Shown: in pieces, positions 15,337 to 23,882 of the stretch
How positions within the stretch are numbered: position 1 is the first letter of the stretch
Layout of the letters: the number at the start of each line of letters is the position of its first letter
NCBI GenBank assembly: GCA_021796455.1
Contig: JAKACA010000017.1
Coordinates: 1-34,909 of the forward strand
Origin: Actinomycetes bacterium
Lineage (GTDB): Bacteria > Actinomycetota > Acidimicrobiia > Acidimicrobiales > Bog-793
Length of the DNA stretch: 34,909 nucleotides
Direction of reading: 5' to 3'
Translations under genes and position numbers: made by a program
The notes under the pieces: model-generated
The model's input: the letters and a program-made list of their open reading frames with translations, nothing else
Told to the model about the DNA's origin: nothing
Databases searched by the model: none

Positions 15337-16391
15337 AGGGGGCCCACCCGGATCACCCGTCCCGCGAGAGCCCGGTCGAGCACCTCACCGAGGAGCTCGG
15401 ACCTCGCCTGAGCCCGGCTTTCGGGGTCGTCCGGCGAGGGAGGCCGGCGCGACTCGAGCCAGAGCACGTGGAAGCCGTCGGCGCTCTCGATCGGTCCAAG
15501 TGCCTCGCCCACGATCGCACCGCCCAGGAGCGCCGCCATCTTAGGAGCGAGCTGGTCCCGCCGAAGGTCCATGCGCAGCAGCTCACCACCTGCTCGCGTC
15601 GCTATCTCGCTTGGCTCCACTCCCTCGTCTCGCGAGCACATGACCGCCTCGTTCGCCGCGGAGCGGCTCGCCAGGCAGAGATCGTCGAACCTCACCCGCA
15701 TCCAGTCGACGGCGTGCTCGGCGACCCGCGCCGTGACGGCGGCCTCCGAGCCGAAGCGCTGCTCGACGTCCTCGAGAGCCCGCTCGCGCACCTTCAAGAG
15801 CTGCAGTTGCGACACGCACCACTGCAGCTCGAGCTCACCCACGACGCGCGCCCGCTCGACTATCTCCGTGGCCCTTGCCAGCTCGTCGGGGCTGTGGCCG
15901 TGACTGCTCACCACGGTCCGCTCTGCTCCGGTCACAGCGACAGCTGCCAAGTACCGCTCCAGCACGTGAGCAGCTTTGCCCCACCAGCCGTTGCAAGCGA
16001 GATCGACTCCCACGGCCTCGGCCAGCCCGTCGGGCGAGCTGGCCTGCTCCGGGACATCTACGGGCAGCCTCGCTGCGAGGACGCGGCGTAGGTGAGCCTC
16101 CCAGTCGGGGGTTTCGAGATGGCGCTGTGCCAGGAAGGACCTCAGGTCCTCGCCGCTCTGCAACTTCTTGCGCTGGCGGTACTCAACCGCCTCGACTCGA
16201 AGCTCCTCTCGGGTCGGAGATGAGATCCCGCTCTCGAGTACCTGCAGGCCACGCGTCGTCGCAGCTATGGCCGTGTCGAGGAGGCCGGTCGCGGCGCCCA
16301 CGAGCAGCAGCTCCCGGTACGTCACCGCCTCCTCCCCCACGCGCAGCGCAACGTCGTCGATCTCCGGCCACACCCGTGAAGTATCGCCCAA
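15333..16391 (-). CDS. PpiC/SurA-like peptidyl-prolyl isomerase-related protein (peptide maturation)
   Basis: A 352-residue protein with a helical N-terminal chaperone-like region (about 1-245, with SurA-like helices) and a C-terminal parvulin-related domain (about 250-345: GGELLRMDLRRDQLAPKMAAL, IVGEALGPIESADGFHVLWL). The parvulin fold seems reduced, and several catalytic His/Cys/Asp positions are not evident, so isomerase activity is doubtful. No signal peptide or membrane helix is seen, so it acts in the cytoplasm. PpiC-related proteins accompany C39 exporters in several putative peptide-maturation loci. Translational coupling to the exporter (TTGA) supports a role in folding or presenting the precursor. 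TTG 16391 lacks a clear ribosome-binding site; GTG 16373 is an alternative start. Confidence 0.78.
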   Translation of the reverse strand: MGDTSRVWPEIDDVALRVGEEAVTYRELLLVGAATGLLDTAIAATTRGLQVLESGISSPTREELRVEAVEYRQRKKLQSGEDLRSFLAQRHLETPDWEAHLRRVLAARLPVDVPEQASSPDGLAEAVGVDLACNGWWGKAAHVLERYLAAVAVTGAERTVVSSHGHSPDELARATEIVERARVVGELELQWCVSQLQLLKVRERALEDVEQRFGSEAAVTARVAEHAVDWMRVRFDDLCLASRSAANEAVMCSRDEGVEPSEIATRAGGELLRMDLRRDQLAPKMAALLGGAIVGEALGPIESADGFHVLWLESRRPPSPDDPESRAQARSELLGEVLDRALAGRVIRVGPL

Positions 16392-16496
16392 GCAGCGAAC
16401 TGCGCCGCGCGCGAACCATCCAGCCGCAGTTCAGGCGATAATCGAGGGACTGAAGACCTGGCCCCTCGCACGGCACCAGCACAGCAAAGGAGAGCG

Positions 16497-17741
16497 ATGC
16501 CGACCCATCAGGCGCCACGAGCCGTGTCGCTCCGCTTCGCCGGCGCTCTCATCGTCGTAGCCCTCCTCGCCGGTGGGGGCGCCGCGTTCGCCGCGACCCG
16601 GCTGTCACGCCACGCCCATGGGAGCACAGATTCGAGCACGGGGACCAGCGCCACAATCGCGCAGCAGGCAGGGGCCACGACAACAAAGGCCACCGGCAGC
16701 ACAGCGTCAACATCGGGGTCCCAATCAACCTCGACGACCCGTCCGCCAGTCCTGTCCGTGACTTCGATCAGTCCTCCCGCGCAGGCCGTCTCGGTCTCTC
16801 CGACTCGGCCGATCACCGTGACGCTCTCTGCGCCCATCGCGGCGTCGTCGCCTCGTCCCACCATCGCCCCCGCGGCACCAGGCACCTGGCAGATCCACGG
16901 GAACGTGGTCAGCTTCGTGCCGAGCGAACCTCTCCTGCCACTGAGCGAGATCACTCTCAGGGTGCCTGGAGGTGCCGCAGGCGTGCGGAGCACCGATGGA
17001 GGCACGCTCAGTCGCACCGTCACCGAGCACTTCCGGATCGTCGATGCATCGATCCTCCGGCTCCAACAGCTGCTTTCCCTCCTCGACTACTCGCCCCTTT
17101 CCTGGACGCCGAGAGGGGCTGCAGTCGCGCCGGGCAACGCGGCAGCGCAGCTCGCAGCGCTCTACAGCCCTCCGGTGGGCCACTTCTCCTGGTTGAACCG
17201 AGGCTGGCCGAGGCAGCTTAGAGCGCTGTGGCGCCGAGGCGTCGACAACGTCTTCACGAGGGGGCTCATCATGTCCTTCGAGGCTGACCACGGACTGACG
17301 CCGAACGGCAACCTCGGACCCAGCCTCTGGAATGCTCTGCTCGTCGCGCTGCAGGCAAACACAGTCAACACCGGGGGCTACAACTTCGCACTCGCGAACA
17401 AGACGGTGCCGGAGACCCTCACCGTCTGGCACGACGGCAAAGTTGTGATCAAGAGCCCCGCCAACACCGGCATCGCCCAGTCCCCGACGGCCGACGGAAC
17501 ATTCACGGTGTACTCCCGGCTGCGGAGCCAGGTGATGAAAGGCACCAATCCCAACGGCTCCCCCTATGCCGACCTCGTGCAGTACATCGCCTACTTCAAC
17601 GGCAACGACGCCGTCCACTACATGCCACGGGCCGGGTACGGGATACCGCAGAGCCTCGGCTGCGTCGAGCTCCCCTACAGCGACGCGGCGGCGGTATGGC
17701 CTTACCTTGCATATGGCACTCTCGTCATGGTCGTCAACTGA
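16497..17741 (+). CDS. L,D-transpeptidase (YkuD) with Ig-like domain, membrane-anchored
   Basis: A 414-residue cell-wall enzyme that would form 3-3 peptidoglycan cross-links or attach proteins. It has an uncleaved signal anchor at residues 11-34, a Ser/Thr/Ala-rich linker (40-82), a bacterial Ig-like domain (about 85-180; SPTRPITVTLSAPIA), a central helical region containing a peptidoglycan-binding-like segment (about 240-285, FEADHGLTPNGNLGPSLWNA) and a C-terminal YkuD domain (about 300-414). The catalytic motif is H374...SLGC389VELP. AAAGGAGAG precedes ATG 16497, and a GATAAT -10-like hexamer lies at 16437-16442. It is divergent from the PpiC-like gene across 105 bases and convergent with the MTHFR-like gene. 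Catalytic Cys and His are intact. Confidence 0.92.
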   Translation: MPTHQAPRAVSLRFAGALIVVALLAGGGAAFAATRLSRHAHGSTDSSTGTSATIAQQAGATTTKATGSTASTSGSQSTSTTRPPVLSVTSISPPAQAVSVSPTRPITVTLSAPIAASSPRPTIAPAAPGTWQIHGNVVSFVPSEPLLPLSEITLRVPGGAAGVRSTDGGTLSRTVTEHFRIVDASILRLQQLLSLLDYSPLSWTPRGAAVAPGNAAAQLAALYSPPVGHFSWLNRGWPRQLRALWRRGVDNVFTRGLIMSFEADHGLTPNGNLGPSLWNALLVALQANTVNTGGYNFALANKTVPETLTVWHDGKVVIKSPANTGIAQSPTADGTFTVYSRLRSQVMKGTNPNGSPYADLVQYIAYFNGNDAVHYMPRAGYGIPQSLGCVELPYSDAAAVWPYLAYGTLVMVVN

Positions 17742-17773
17742 TCTGGTCGCCGACTGATCTGGTCGCCGACTGA
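17737..17773. repeat. 16-bp tandem duplication at a gene end
   Basis: The sequence actgatctggtcgccg is repeated exactly at 17737-17752 and 17753-17768, followed by a partial actga. The first copy includes the L,D-transpeptidase stop codon. It lies in the short convergent gap before the MTHFR-like gene; no terminator hairpin is seen there. Confidence 0.9.
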
Positions 17774-17799
17774 CCGGGCCCGGATGCGTCCCGCAGCGG

Positions 17800-18603
17800 T
17801 CATTTCCGGCTCTCGGTCTTTCGACTCCAGCCGGCGAGCTCGAGCCTCCTCGCGACCTCCCTGTACCGCCCGACCGGCACGAGGTGCGCCCCGTCAAAAG
17901 CGCCCGAAGCTCTGACGCGCTCCAGCATCTCGCAAGCGTGGTCGATGCCGGCGTCCGGCTGGCTCTCCAAGCGCTCCAGGAGCTCCGGCGGTACGCGAAT
18001 CTGGGAGGTCGTTGCTTCTAGTGCCCGCGCCATGTCGGAGGACGCCACGACGAGCACCCCGGTATAGACACGGCCCGAGAAATTGACACTCTCTCGCCAC
18101 CTCACGAGCGCGTCGGCATCGAAGGAGGCCTGGACGAACAGGAAGTCGGCCGCCTGCTTCCAACTCGGAATCGGCGCCAGACGGCTCGTGACTCCGACCG
18201 AGAAACGGCCGGTCCCTCGAAAGGCTGGCGAGGTCCCGAACTCCCGTACCTCCTCGAGCATGGAGCGCACGGTGAGGTCGTTCGAGCGCCCGCCGCTCGA
18301 GGGGTGGTCGCCGAAGACGCAGAGAAGCTCGTCCACTCCATAAGCCGCTGCGGTCAAGAGGTCCCGCTGGAAACCCAGCCGGTTGCGATCCCGGCTGTTC
18401 AGGCACGCGATCGCCCGCACGCCCATGCTCGCCACCTCGTGGGCCACCGCGATGCTGGAGACCGTGGCTCGCCCGAGGTGGTTGTCCGGGATGAGAAACC
18501 CGTCGCTTACCGGCGCGAGCACCCCGACCTGGTGACGGGCTCGCGTGAGATCCGCGCGGATCGCGGGCTCCACCTCGCAGACCACCTCGAACCTGTCTCC
18601 CAC
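17800..18603 (-). CDS. Methylenetetrahydrofolate reductase-like protein
   Basis: A 267-residue TIM-barrel protein related to MetF. Visible family features are EVVCEVEPAIRADL at the N terminus, VSDGFLIPDNHLGRATVSSI, and MGVRAIACLNSRDRNRLGFQ followed by GVDELLCVFGDHPSSG, which corresponds to the MetF segment around the FAD and folate pocket (LRGDxP). It is slightly short for MetF (about 290-300). MetF-like proteins in catabolic loci often serve folate-linked C1 steps rather than methionine synthesis, so the substrate is open. GTG 18603 is 9 bases after the MFS stop, making it the last gene of the minus-strand run. Confidence 0.82.
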   Translation of the reverse strand: MGDRFEVVCEVEPAIRADLTRARHQVGVLAPVSDGFLIPDNHLGRATVSSIAVAHEVASMGVRAIACLNSRDRNRLGFQRDLLTAAAYGVDELLCVFGDHPSSGGRSNDLTVRSMLEEVREFGTSPAFRGTGRFSVGVTSRLAPIPSWKQAADFLFVQASFDADALVRWRESVNFSGRVYTGVLVVASSDMARALEATTSQIRVPPELLERLESQPDAGIDHACEMLERVRASGAFDGAHLVPVGRYREVARRLELAGWSRKTESRK

Positions 18604-18612
18604 CGCACAACC

Positions 18613-19851
18613 CTACCGGGCGGCGAGCTGGCGTACCGCCGGGACGCCAAGCACGACAAGGCTGGACAGCCCGACCCAGACGCCGGCGCCGAGCAGCATC
18701 GGCCTTGCTCCGATGGCAGCGCTCAGAGGCCCGGCGATCGCGTAACCCACCGGAAGGAGGGCGACCGACCCCAGGTAGTCGTAGGCCGAGACACTGGACA
18801 GCACCCGCTCGGGCACCTCTCGCTGGAGCGTCGTGTCCCACAGGGGTCCGAAGACACCGAGAGACATCCCAGCGACAAGAGCACCGAGCGCGACCGACCA
18901 CGCGGGCGCCGCGACACCGAGCAGGACCATGGGAAGGATCCAGGCGAGCCCTGAGAGGGTCGCGACTCGGAGCGGGTACCTGGGCCTGAAGCGCAGCACG
19001 ATCAGGCTGCCGAGCAGCGATCCAAAGCCGAGCGCCGCCAGGATGGCCCCCCAGGCAGTCGCGCCGCCAAGCGAGGACTTCGCGATGACTACACCGAGCA
19101 CCATGAATGGAGCAAGCACGATCAGGTGAAAGAGGGCGTACTGACCCACGATCGCCGAGAGCCAGATCCGGGACCAGAACTCGCTCCAGCCGTCGCGAAG
19201 CTGTCCCATGAACGAGGTCGCCGACCTCGCCTTTGCCGCCGGCAGATGGAGCATCAGCAAGGACCCGGCACTTACGGCGTAGGAGATGGAGTCGGCTACT
19301 ACCGCCCATCCAGGGTTGGCGGCAGCCACGATGACTCCGGCAGCTGCCGGGCCGACAACGGTTGCAAGCGAGGTGGCGAGACCTCGCAGGCTGTTGGCCT
19401 GCTGGAGGTGGTCGGGGTTGGTGACGAGCTCAGGTACGAGCCCGGTCGACGCGGGGGCGAACAGCGCGGTCCCGAGGCCGACGACGGCTTCGGCCGAGGC
19501 AAATGCCCATAGCGGCGGGTGCCCGAGGAGGATCCAGCAGCCGAGAGATCCCTGAGCTGCCACTCTCATCAAATCGGCGACGACCATGACCATCCGCCGT
19601 CCCCACCGGTCGGCCAGGCCCCCGCCGATGAGCAGGAACGCGACGAGCGGGACACTCTGCGCGGCGAGGACCTCACCGAGCTGTGTCGCGGTGCCATGCT
19701 GCGCGAGGATCGCGAAGGAGACCGCGACTGGTGCCATCGACGACCCGAGCAGAGACGCCACTCTCCCGGCGAGAAAGAGGGCAAGCTCCCTCTCGCTGAG
19801 CGCGCCGAACCACGCCCTCCAGCCAGTGCTGGACCGCCACCGTGGGCTCAA
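18613..19851 (-). CDS. Major facilitator superfamily transporter
   Basis: A 412-residue integral membrane protein with about twelve helices in two six-helix halves. The loop 2-3 signature GGGLADRWGRRMVMVVADLM is of the MFS type, and the layout is like the EntS/MFS_3 group of exporters. A cytoplasmic central loop is near residues 195-215 (KARSATSFMGQLRDGW). TTG 19851 overlaps the SIS-gene stop (TTGA) and no better start with a ribosome-binding site is visible. In the run of sugar kinase and SIS genes it could export a product or side product; no substrate can be inferred from the sequence. Confidence 0.87.
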   Translation of the reverse strand: MSPRWRSSTGWRAWFGALSERELALFLAGRVASLLGSSMAPVAVSFAILAQHGTATQLGEVLAAQSVPLVAFLLIGGGLADRWGRRMVMVVADLMRVAAQGSLGCWILLGHPPLWAFASAEAVVGLGTALFAPASTGLVPELVTNPDHLQQANSLRGLATSLATVVGPAAAGVIVAAANPGWAVVADSISYAVSAGSLLMLHLPAAKARSATSFMGQLRDGWSEFWSRIWLSAIVGQYALFHLIVLAPFMVLGVVIAKSSLGGATAWGAILAALGFGSLLGSLIVLRFRPRYPLRVATLSGLAWILPMVLLGVAAPAWSVALGALVAGMSLGVFGPLWDTTLQREVPERVLSSVSAYDYLGSVALLPVGYAIAGPLSAAIGARPMLLGAGVWVGLSSLVVLGVPAVRQLAAR

Positions 19852-20870
19852 TGAGTAGGTGTCACCTTCGTGAGGCCGCTCGGATGATCTGGGTCAAGAC
19901 CCCGTGCCAGTGCGAGGTGGTAGGCCAACTGCTGGCCGACCACGGTGGCGACGATGCAGTACATGACCTCGGGCAGCCCGCCAGGCATTGGAAGCGTGCT
20001 GCCGCCAAGGGGCATGCAGGTAGCGGTAGGGGCACCGAGGCCAACAAGCCGGCGGACGAGATCGCTGCTGTCGCTCGCGAGCGGCGCGCCGCCGTCGATG
20101 CTGAGCACTGGGAGATCGGCACCGACGGTGGCAATGGGGCCGTGCAGCAGATCGGCGACAGATAGCCCCTCGGCCAGGATCCGAGAGGTTTCTTTGATCT
20201 TGAGAGCTGTTTCGAGCGCGGCTGCGTAGAGGAGGCCGCGCGCCGTCACGACGAGGCGGTCGTAGCTCGCCCACCTGGCCGCGAGCTCCACCGCAGGCGC
20301 CTCGTTGGCAAGCACCGCCGCTACCACCTCAGGAACGGCCCCCAGGGCCCCCACCCCTTGTAGGCCGCGACCGAGCGCTCCAGCGACGACGAGGACCAGG
20401 GCCATCTCGGCCGTGACCGTCTTTGTTGCCGGGACGGCAAGCTCCTCTCCGGCATCGGTCAGGAGGACGAGATGGCTCACCGCGGCGAGCGCGCTGGACT
20501 TACCGTTGGTGATGGCGACGACGACCGCGCCGCTTTCGCGTAGTCGCTCGCACGTGGTGACCACCTCAGGAGTGGCACCGGACTGGCTGAGCCCGACCAC
20601 GAGGTAACCGCGATAGTCGACTTTAGCGTCGTAACGGGTATGGAGGCTCGGGGCGGCCAGACCCGCCGGTCGGCCAGAGGCGATCTCAGCGGCATAGCGC
20701 CCGAGCACAGCGGCGTTGTCCGACGATCCGCGCCCGACAAAGGAGATGCCATCGAGCCGGGTGGGCAGGATGCGCCGTATCTGCTCACTCAACTCGCCGG
20801 CACGACTTGCTATCGCGGCCAGCACGGCTGGCTGCTCGGCCATCTCCCTGGCCATGAGAAAGCCGGTCAC
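19848..20870 (-). CDS. Double-SIS-domain sugar isomerase/deglycase (GlmS-C/FrlB/AgaS type)
   Basis: A 340-residue protein with two sugar-isomerase (SIS) domains and no glutaminase domain. SIS1 (about 35-165) has ISFVGRGSSDNAA and the phosphosugar loop VVGLSQSGATPEVV. SIS2 (about 195-330) has LETALKIKETSRILAEGLSV and LLHGPIA, corresponding to the GlmS catalytic helix with its Glu. Such free-standing proteins deglycate 6-phosphofructosamines (FrlB, FraB), deaminate glucosamine-6-phosphate (NagB-II) or isomerise amino sugars (AgaS). Coupling to an FGGY kinase (stop of one overlaps start of the other) and an APC permease favours the deglycase role, but that is inference. Start is GTG 20870. Confidence 0.88.
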   Translation of the reverse strand: MTGFLMAREMAEQPAVLAAIASRAGELSEQIRRILPTRLDGISFVGRGSSDNAAVLGRYAAEIASGRPAGLAAPSLHTRYDAKVDYRGYLVVGLSQSGATPEVVTTCERLRESGAVVVAITNGKSSALAAVSHLVLLTDAGEELAVPATKTVTAEMALVLVVAGALGRGLQGVGALGAVPEVVAAVLANEAPAVELAARWASYDRLVVTARGLLYAAALETALKIKETSRILAEGLSVADLLHGPIATVGADLPVLSIDGGAPLASDSSDLVRRLVGLGAPTATCMPLGGSTLPMPGGLPEVMYCIVATVVGQQLAYHLALARGLDPDHPSGLTKVTPTH

Positions 20871-22390
20871 GAGCAGCCACCCTTTCCGAAGATACCCGAA
20901 TGGTACAAAGGACGGAGCGCCGCCAGCGCCAGCTCATGGCTGGCAAACAGATGGTCCCAGACCCGGCCCCGTGCCTCGTCGGGCTCGACCACGATCGCTG
21001 CGCTCTCGAGACCCTCGCGCATCGACTGCTCCACCGTGGCGCCCGCAACCGCGCGGGCCGCGAGCATGGCAGCCCCAAGAACCGAGGAGCCCGCCGTCGC
21101 CCCTGGCGCGACGACGACCTGCCTCCTGCTGGCATCTGCGAGATCCTGGCTGAAAGCGGAGGCCGCCATGCCCGGTCCGGAGAAATGCAGGGGCGAGTGC
21201 GGCAGACCGGTCTCGGCGATCACCTCGAGGCACCGGCGACTCTCCAACGCGATGCCATTGAGCATTGCGCGGGCAATGTGGCTTCTCTCATGGTGAACGC
21301 CGAGACCGAGCAACGAGCCCCGCAAAGTGGGATCCCAGAGCGCACCCTGCTCGCCGCCACCGAGGTACGGCAGGAATACCGGCGCCTGTGCGGGCTCGAC
21401 TGCGCGCGCGACTTCTCCAAGAGCGGCGACCGAGTCCGAGCCGAGAATCTGTGCCAGCCACGCGAGACCGCTACCCGTCGCGAGAAGGTCCATCTCCAGG
21501 CCCCACATTCCATCGCCTGGCATCGGCGTGACGAGGTACCGGCGTGATCTGTCAAGGACGAGTTGCGAGCTCAGCGCGAGAAGGACCGAGCTCGTGCCGG
21601 CGATATAGGCGACTTCACCGTCGCGTGTGACCCCGAGCCCGGTGGCGCCGACCACAGAGTCCGCCGCGCCAAGGTTCACGGGGAGTCCCGCTGGCAGCCC
21701 TAGCAGCGATGCCGCCCGTGGGGACAGCGAGCGCACCGTCGACGACGGCTCCAGCGCGGGCAGTCTTGGCACCGCTGCAGGCAGCAGATCCGCGACGACA
21801 TCGACTATCCCCTGATGCCATGATCGAGCGGTGAGGTCATAGCATCCAAAGCCCGTCGCCGTGCTCGGATCAGTTGCGAGCTCGCCCGTGAGCTGGAGGA
21901 ACACGTAGTCCTTGGCTGAGCAGATTGCCGCTGTCGCGCTGCTGCGAACGTGGTCCTCCTCGCTCAAGCGGCAGAACATCGGCAGCAGGTAGCGCGCGTC
22001 CAGGCGCTGCCCAGTGACGCTGTAGAGCCTCTCCTCCCCCACCACGACGCGCATACGGGCCGCCTGTATTTCGGCACGACCGTCCTCCCAGGTGACTGCT
22101 GGACCAGTTGGCAGACCCTCAGCATCAAGGGTCACGAGGGTCGGGATCATGCCTGTCAGGCCGATGCAGGCCCACGACCGAGGGTCCCGCTGCTGCGCGA
22201 GCTCGGCGACGACGGCCCCCGTGCTCCTGATCCAGTCGGCCGGGTCCTGCTCGGCCGCTCCAGGCACCAGATGGTGGGTCGCGTAAGGCGATGTCGCGCG
22301 GGCTACCACAGAGCCCGTCTCGTCAAGGACGGCCCCCTTCAGGCCCGAGGTCCCGAGATCGAGTCCAACATAAGCAGGACCTCCCCTCAC
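20867..22390 (-). CDS. FGGY-family carbohydrate kinase
   Basis: A 507-residue sugar kinase of the xylulokinase/gluconokinase superfamily. The phosphate-1 motif is VGLDLGTSGLKGAVLDETG (from residue 8, Asp11), the substrate-side motif is TWEDGRAE (100-107), and the catalytic base is Asp244 in NLGAADSVVGATGLG. The adenosine loop follows (AGTSSVLLALS), with a C-terminal GPGMAASAFSQDLADA. The GTG at 22390 is chosen because it overlaps the permease stop (GTGA) and leaves a protein of standard length; upstream in-frame sequence lies inside the permease gene. Its substrate is unknown; context suggests a sugar or sugar-amino-acid conjugate brought in by the APC permease. Confidence 0.92.
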   Translation of the reverse strand: MRGGPAYVGLDLGTSGLKGAVLDETGSVVARATSPYATHHLVPGAAEQDPADWIRSTGAVVAELAQQRDPRSWACIGLTGMIPTLVTLDAEGLPTGPAVTWEDGRAEIQAARMRVVVGEERLYSVTGQRLDARYLLPMFCRLSEEDHVRSSATAAICSAKDYVFLQLTGELATDPSTATGFGCYDLTARSWHQGIVDVVADLLPAAVPRLPALEPSSTVRSLSPRAASLLGLPAGLPVNLGAADSVVGATGLGVTRDGEVAYIAGTSSVLLALSSQLVLDRSRRYLVTPMPGDGMWGLEMDLLATGSGLAWLAQILGSDSVAALGEVARAVEPAQAPVFLPYLGGGEQGALWDPTLRGSLLGLGVHHERSHIARAMLNGIALESRRCLEVIAETGLPHSPLHFSGPGMAASAFSQDLADASRRQVVVAPGATAGSSVLGAAMLAARAVAGATVEQSMREGLESAAIVVEPDEARGRVWDHLFASHELALAALRPLYHSGIFGKGGCS

Positions 22391-23880
22391 AAAGGGACGC
22401 CTTCGGGAGACTCCGGTGACGCAGCGAGCTCGCTCTCGATGCTGTCGCCGTGGCTCACGGTTGGATCGGAGTAAAAGCGCGCCTTGCCGACACGTGAGGA
22501 GATCAACGAAAGCACGAGGCCGAACGCGGCAAAGCCGAAGCCGAAGCCGATCTCGACTCCATTCAGCGCATTGGTCGCGAGCTCGTAAATGATGACAAAG
22601 GCCATGAAGGCCGCGCCGATCCCCGGCATGACGCCGCCGAGGAAGAAGTCGGCCACGCTCGACATGATCGATCGCCGGTAGCACCAGATAGCTGTTCCAG
22701 CTGTGAGCAGGTAGAACATCGCGGCAATGAGACCGAGGGTGCTCACGATGTCACCGAGTGCGGTACCGATCGAACCGACGAGCGTGGAGCCCCAGAGAAA
22801 TACGACGTTCAACAGACCGACGAGCACGGTCGCGTTCATCGGCGTGCGGTAGTGAGCGCTGACCTGTCCGAACCACCGGGGAAAGACGCGGTCTCGCCCC
22901 ATGGCAAAAGAGATACGCCCGGCGCTCACGATCGCGGCCTGGAGCGAGGCGAGCGTCCCTCCAAGGACTGCGACGATCATCACGTCTGCCCAGAAACCCC
23001 CACCGATCCGTTGGCCGATATACGCGAGCACATCCGCGGCGTGGGCCTGTATGACCGATATCGGTGCCACCCCTTGGAGTGCTACAACTCCGACGGCATA
23101 TATCACGAACAACAGCACGACGCTCGTAATAGCAGCAGATCCCGCGGCTTTTCCTTCCACCTCCTCGCCTACATAGGCAGCAGTGTCCCAGCCGGAGTAG
23201 AGGAAGATCGCGATCAGGATGCCGGAGATAAGAGCGTGAAAGCCTCCAGCACCGTTTATGGTGAACCAAGCCGACGTGATATGCACTGAATGACTGATGT
23301 GCCCGCTGTAGATCAGAACGACCGCGGTGACGCAGAAGCCGAGGAGGACCGTGTACTCAAATACTGCCCAGGTCCACTGGAAGCGCGACGAGATCTTGAT
23401 CCCGACGGCTGCAACGACGAGGACGAGGATGTTCAGCACTGTCCCAACGAGCGCGGTGTCATATTTGTCGTTGGCCGCCGCGTTGGAGAAGAAGCTGAGA
23501 AGGTAGGAACCGAGGATTGGCGTGAGGCTGACTGTTCCGATCGTGTAGTACATCAACATGATCCAGCCCGAGAAGAAGCCTGCGTGCGGATTGAGAGACC
23601 TACCCACCCACGAGTACGTCGCTCCCGCGCTCGGCTGCCAGGCATTGAGGCGTTGGTAGCCAATCGCGATGCCGATCATCGGCACGAAGCAGATAACGAT
23701 CGGGAGGAAGCCGGCGAAGGCGACCGCGAGCACGATGGCTGCCAGCGATGTCGCGATGCTCTGGGTCGGTCCCGAGCTCGCCATAGCGAGGATGACGGTG
23801 TCGCGCATATGGAGGGCACCGGAAAGCAATCCGGTCTCTCCTCTCTCGGCCGCGGCGGCCCCCGCTTTGAGTGTGGACAT
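22387..23880 (-). CDS. APC-superfamily amino acid/amine permease
   Basis: A 497-residue membrane transporter with twelve predicted helices. The first helix carries the substrate-binding break ILAMASSGPTQSI, and helix 6 has FLYSGWDTAAYVGEEVEG, the APC pattern with its Gly-rich unwound region. The tail (SDPTVSHGDSIESELAASPE) is cytoplasmic. It is the second gene in the run after the GntR regulator, 2 bases downstream, and overlaps the kinase start. The permease of the E. coli fructoselysine operon (FrlA) is also APC-type, which supports uptake of an amino-acid conjugate here. ATG 23880 starts the gene. Confidence 0.92.
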   Translation of the reverse strand: MSTLKAGAAAAERGETGLLSGALHMRDTVILAMASSGPTQSIATSLAAIVLAVAFAGFLPIVICFVPMIGIAIGYQRLNAWQPSAGATYSWVGRSLNPHAGFFSGWIMLMYYTIGTVSLTPILGSYLLSFFSNAAANDKYDTALVGTVLNILVLVVAAVGIKISSRFQWTWAVFEYTVLLGFCVTAVVLIYSGHISHSVHITSAWFTINGAGGFHALISGILIAIFLYSGWDTAAYVGEEVEGKAAGSAAITSVVLLFVIYAVGVVALQGVAPISVIQAHAADVLAYIGQRIGGGFWADVMIVAVLGGTLASLQAAIVSAGRISFAMGRDRVFPRWFGQVSAHYRTPMNATVLVGLLNVVFLWGSTLVGSIGTALGDIVSTLGLIAAMFYLLTAGTAIWCYRRSIMSSVADFFLGGVMPGIGAAFMAFVIIYELATNALNGVEIGFGFGFAAFGLVLSLISSRVGKARFYSDPTVSHGDSIESELAASPESPEGVPL

Positions 23881-23882
23881 GG

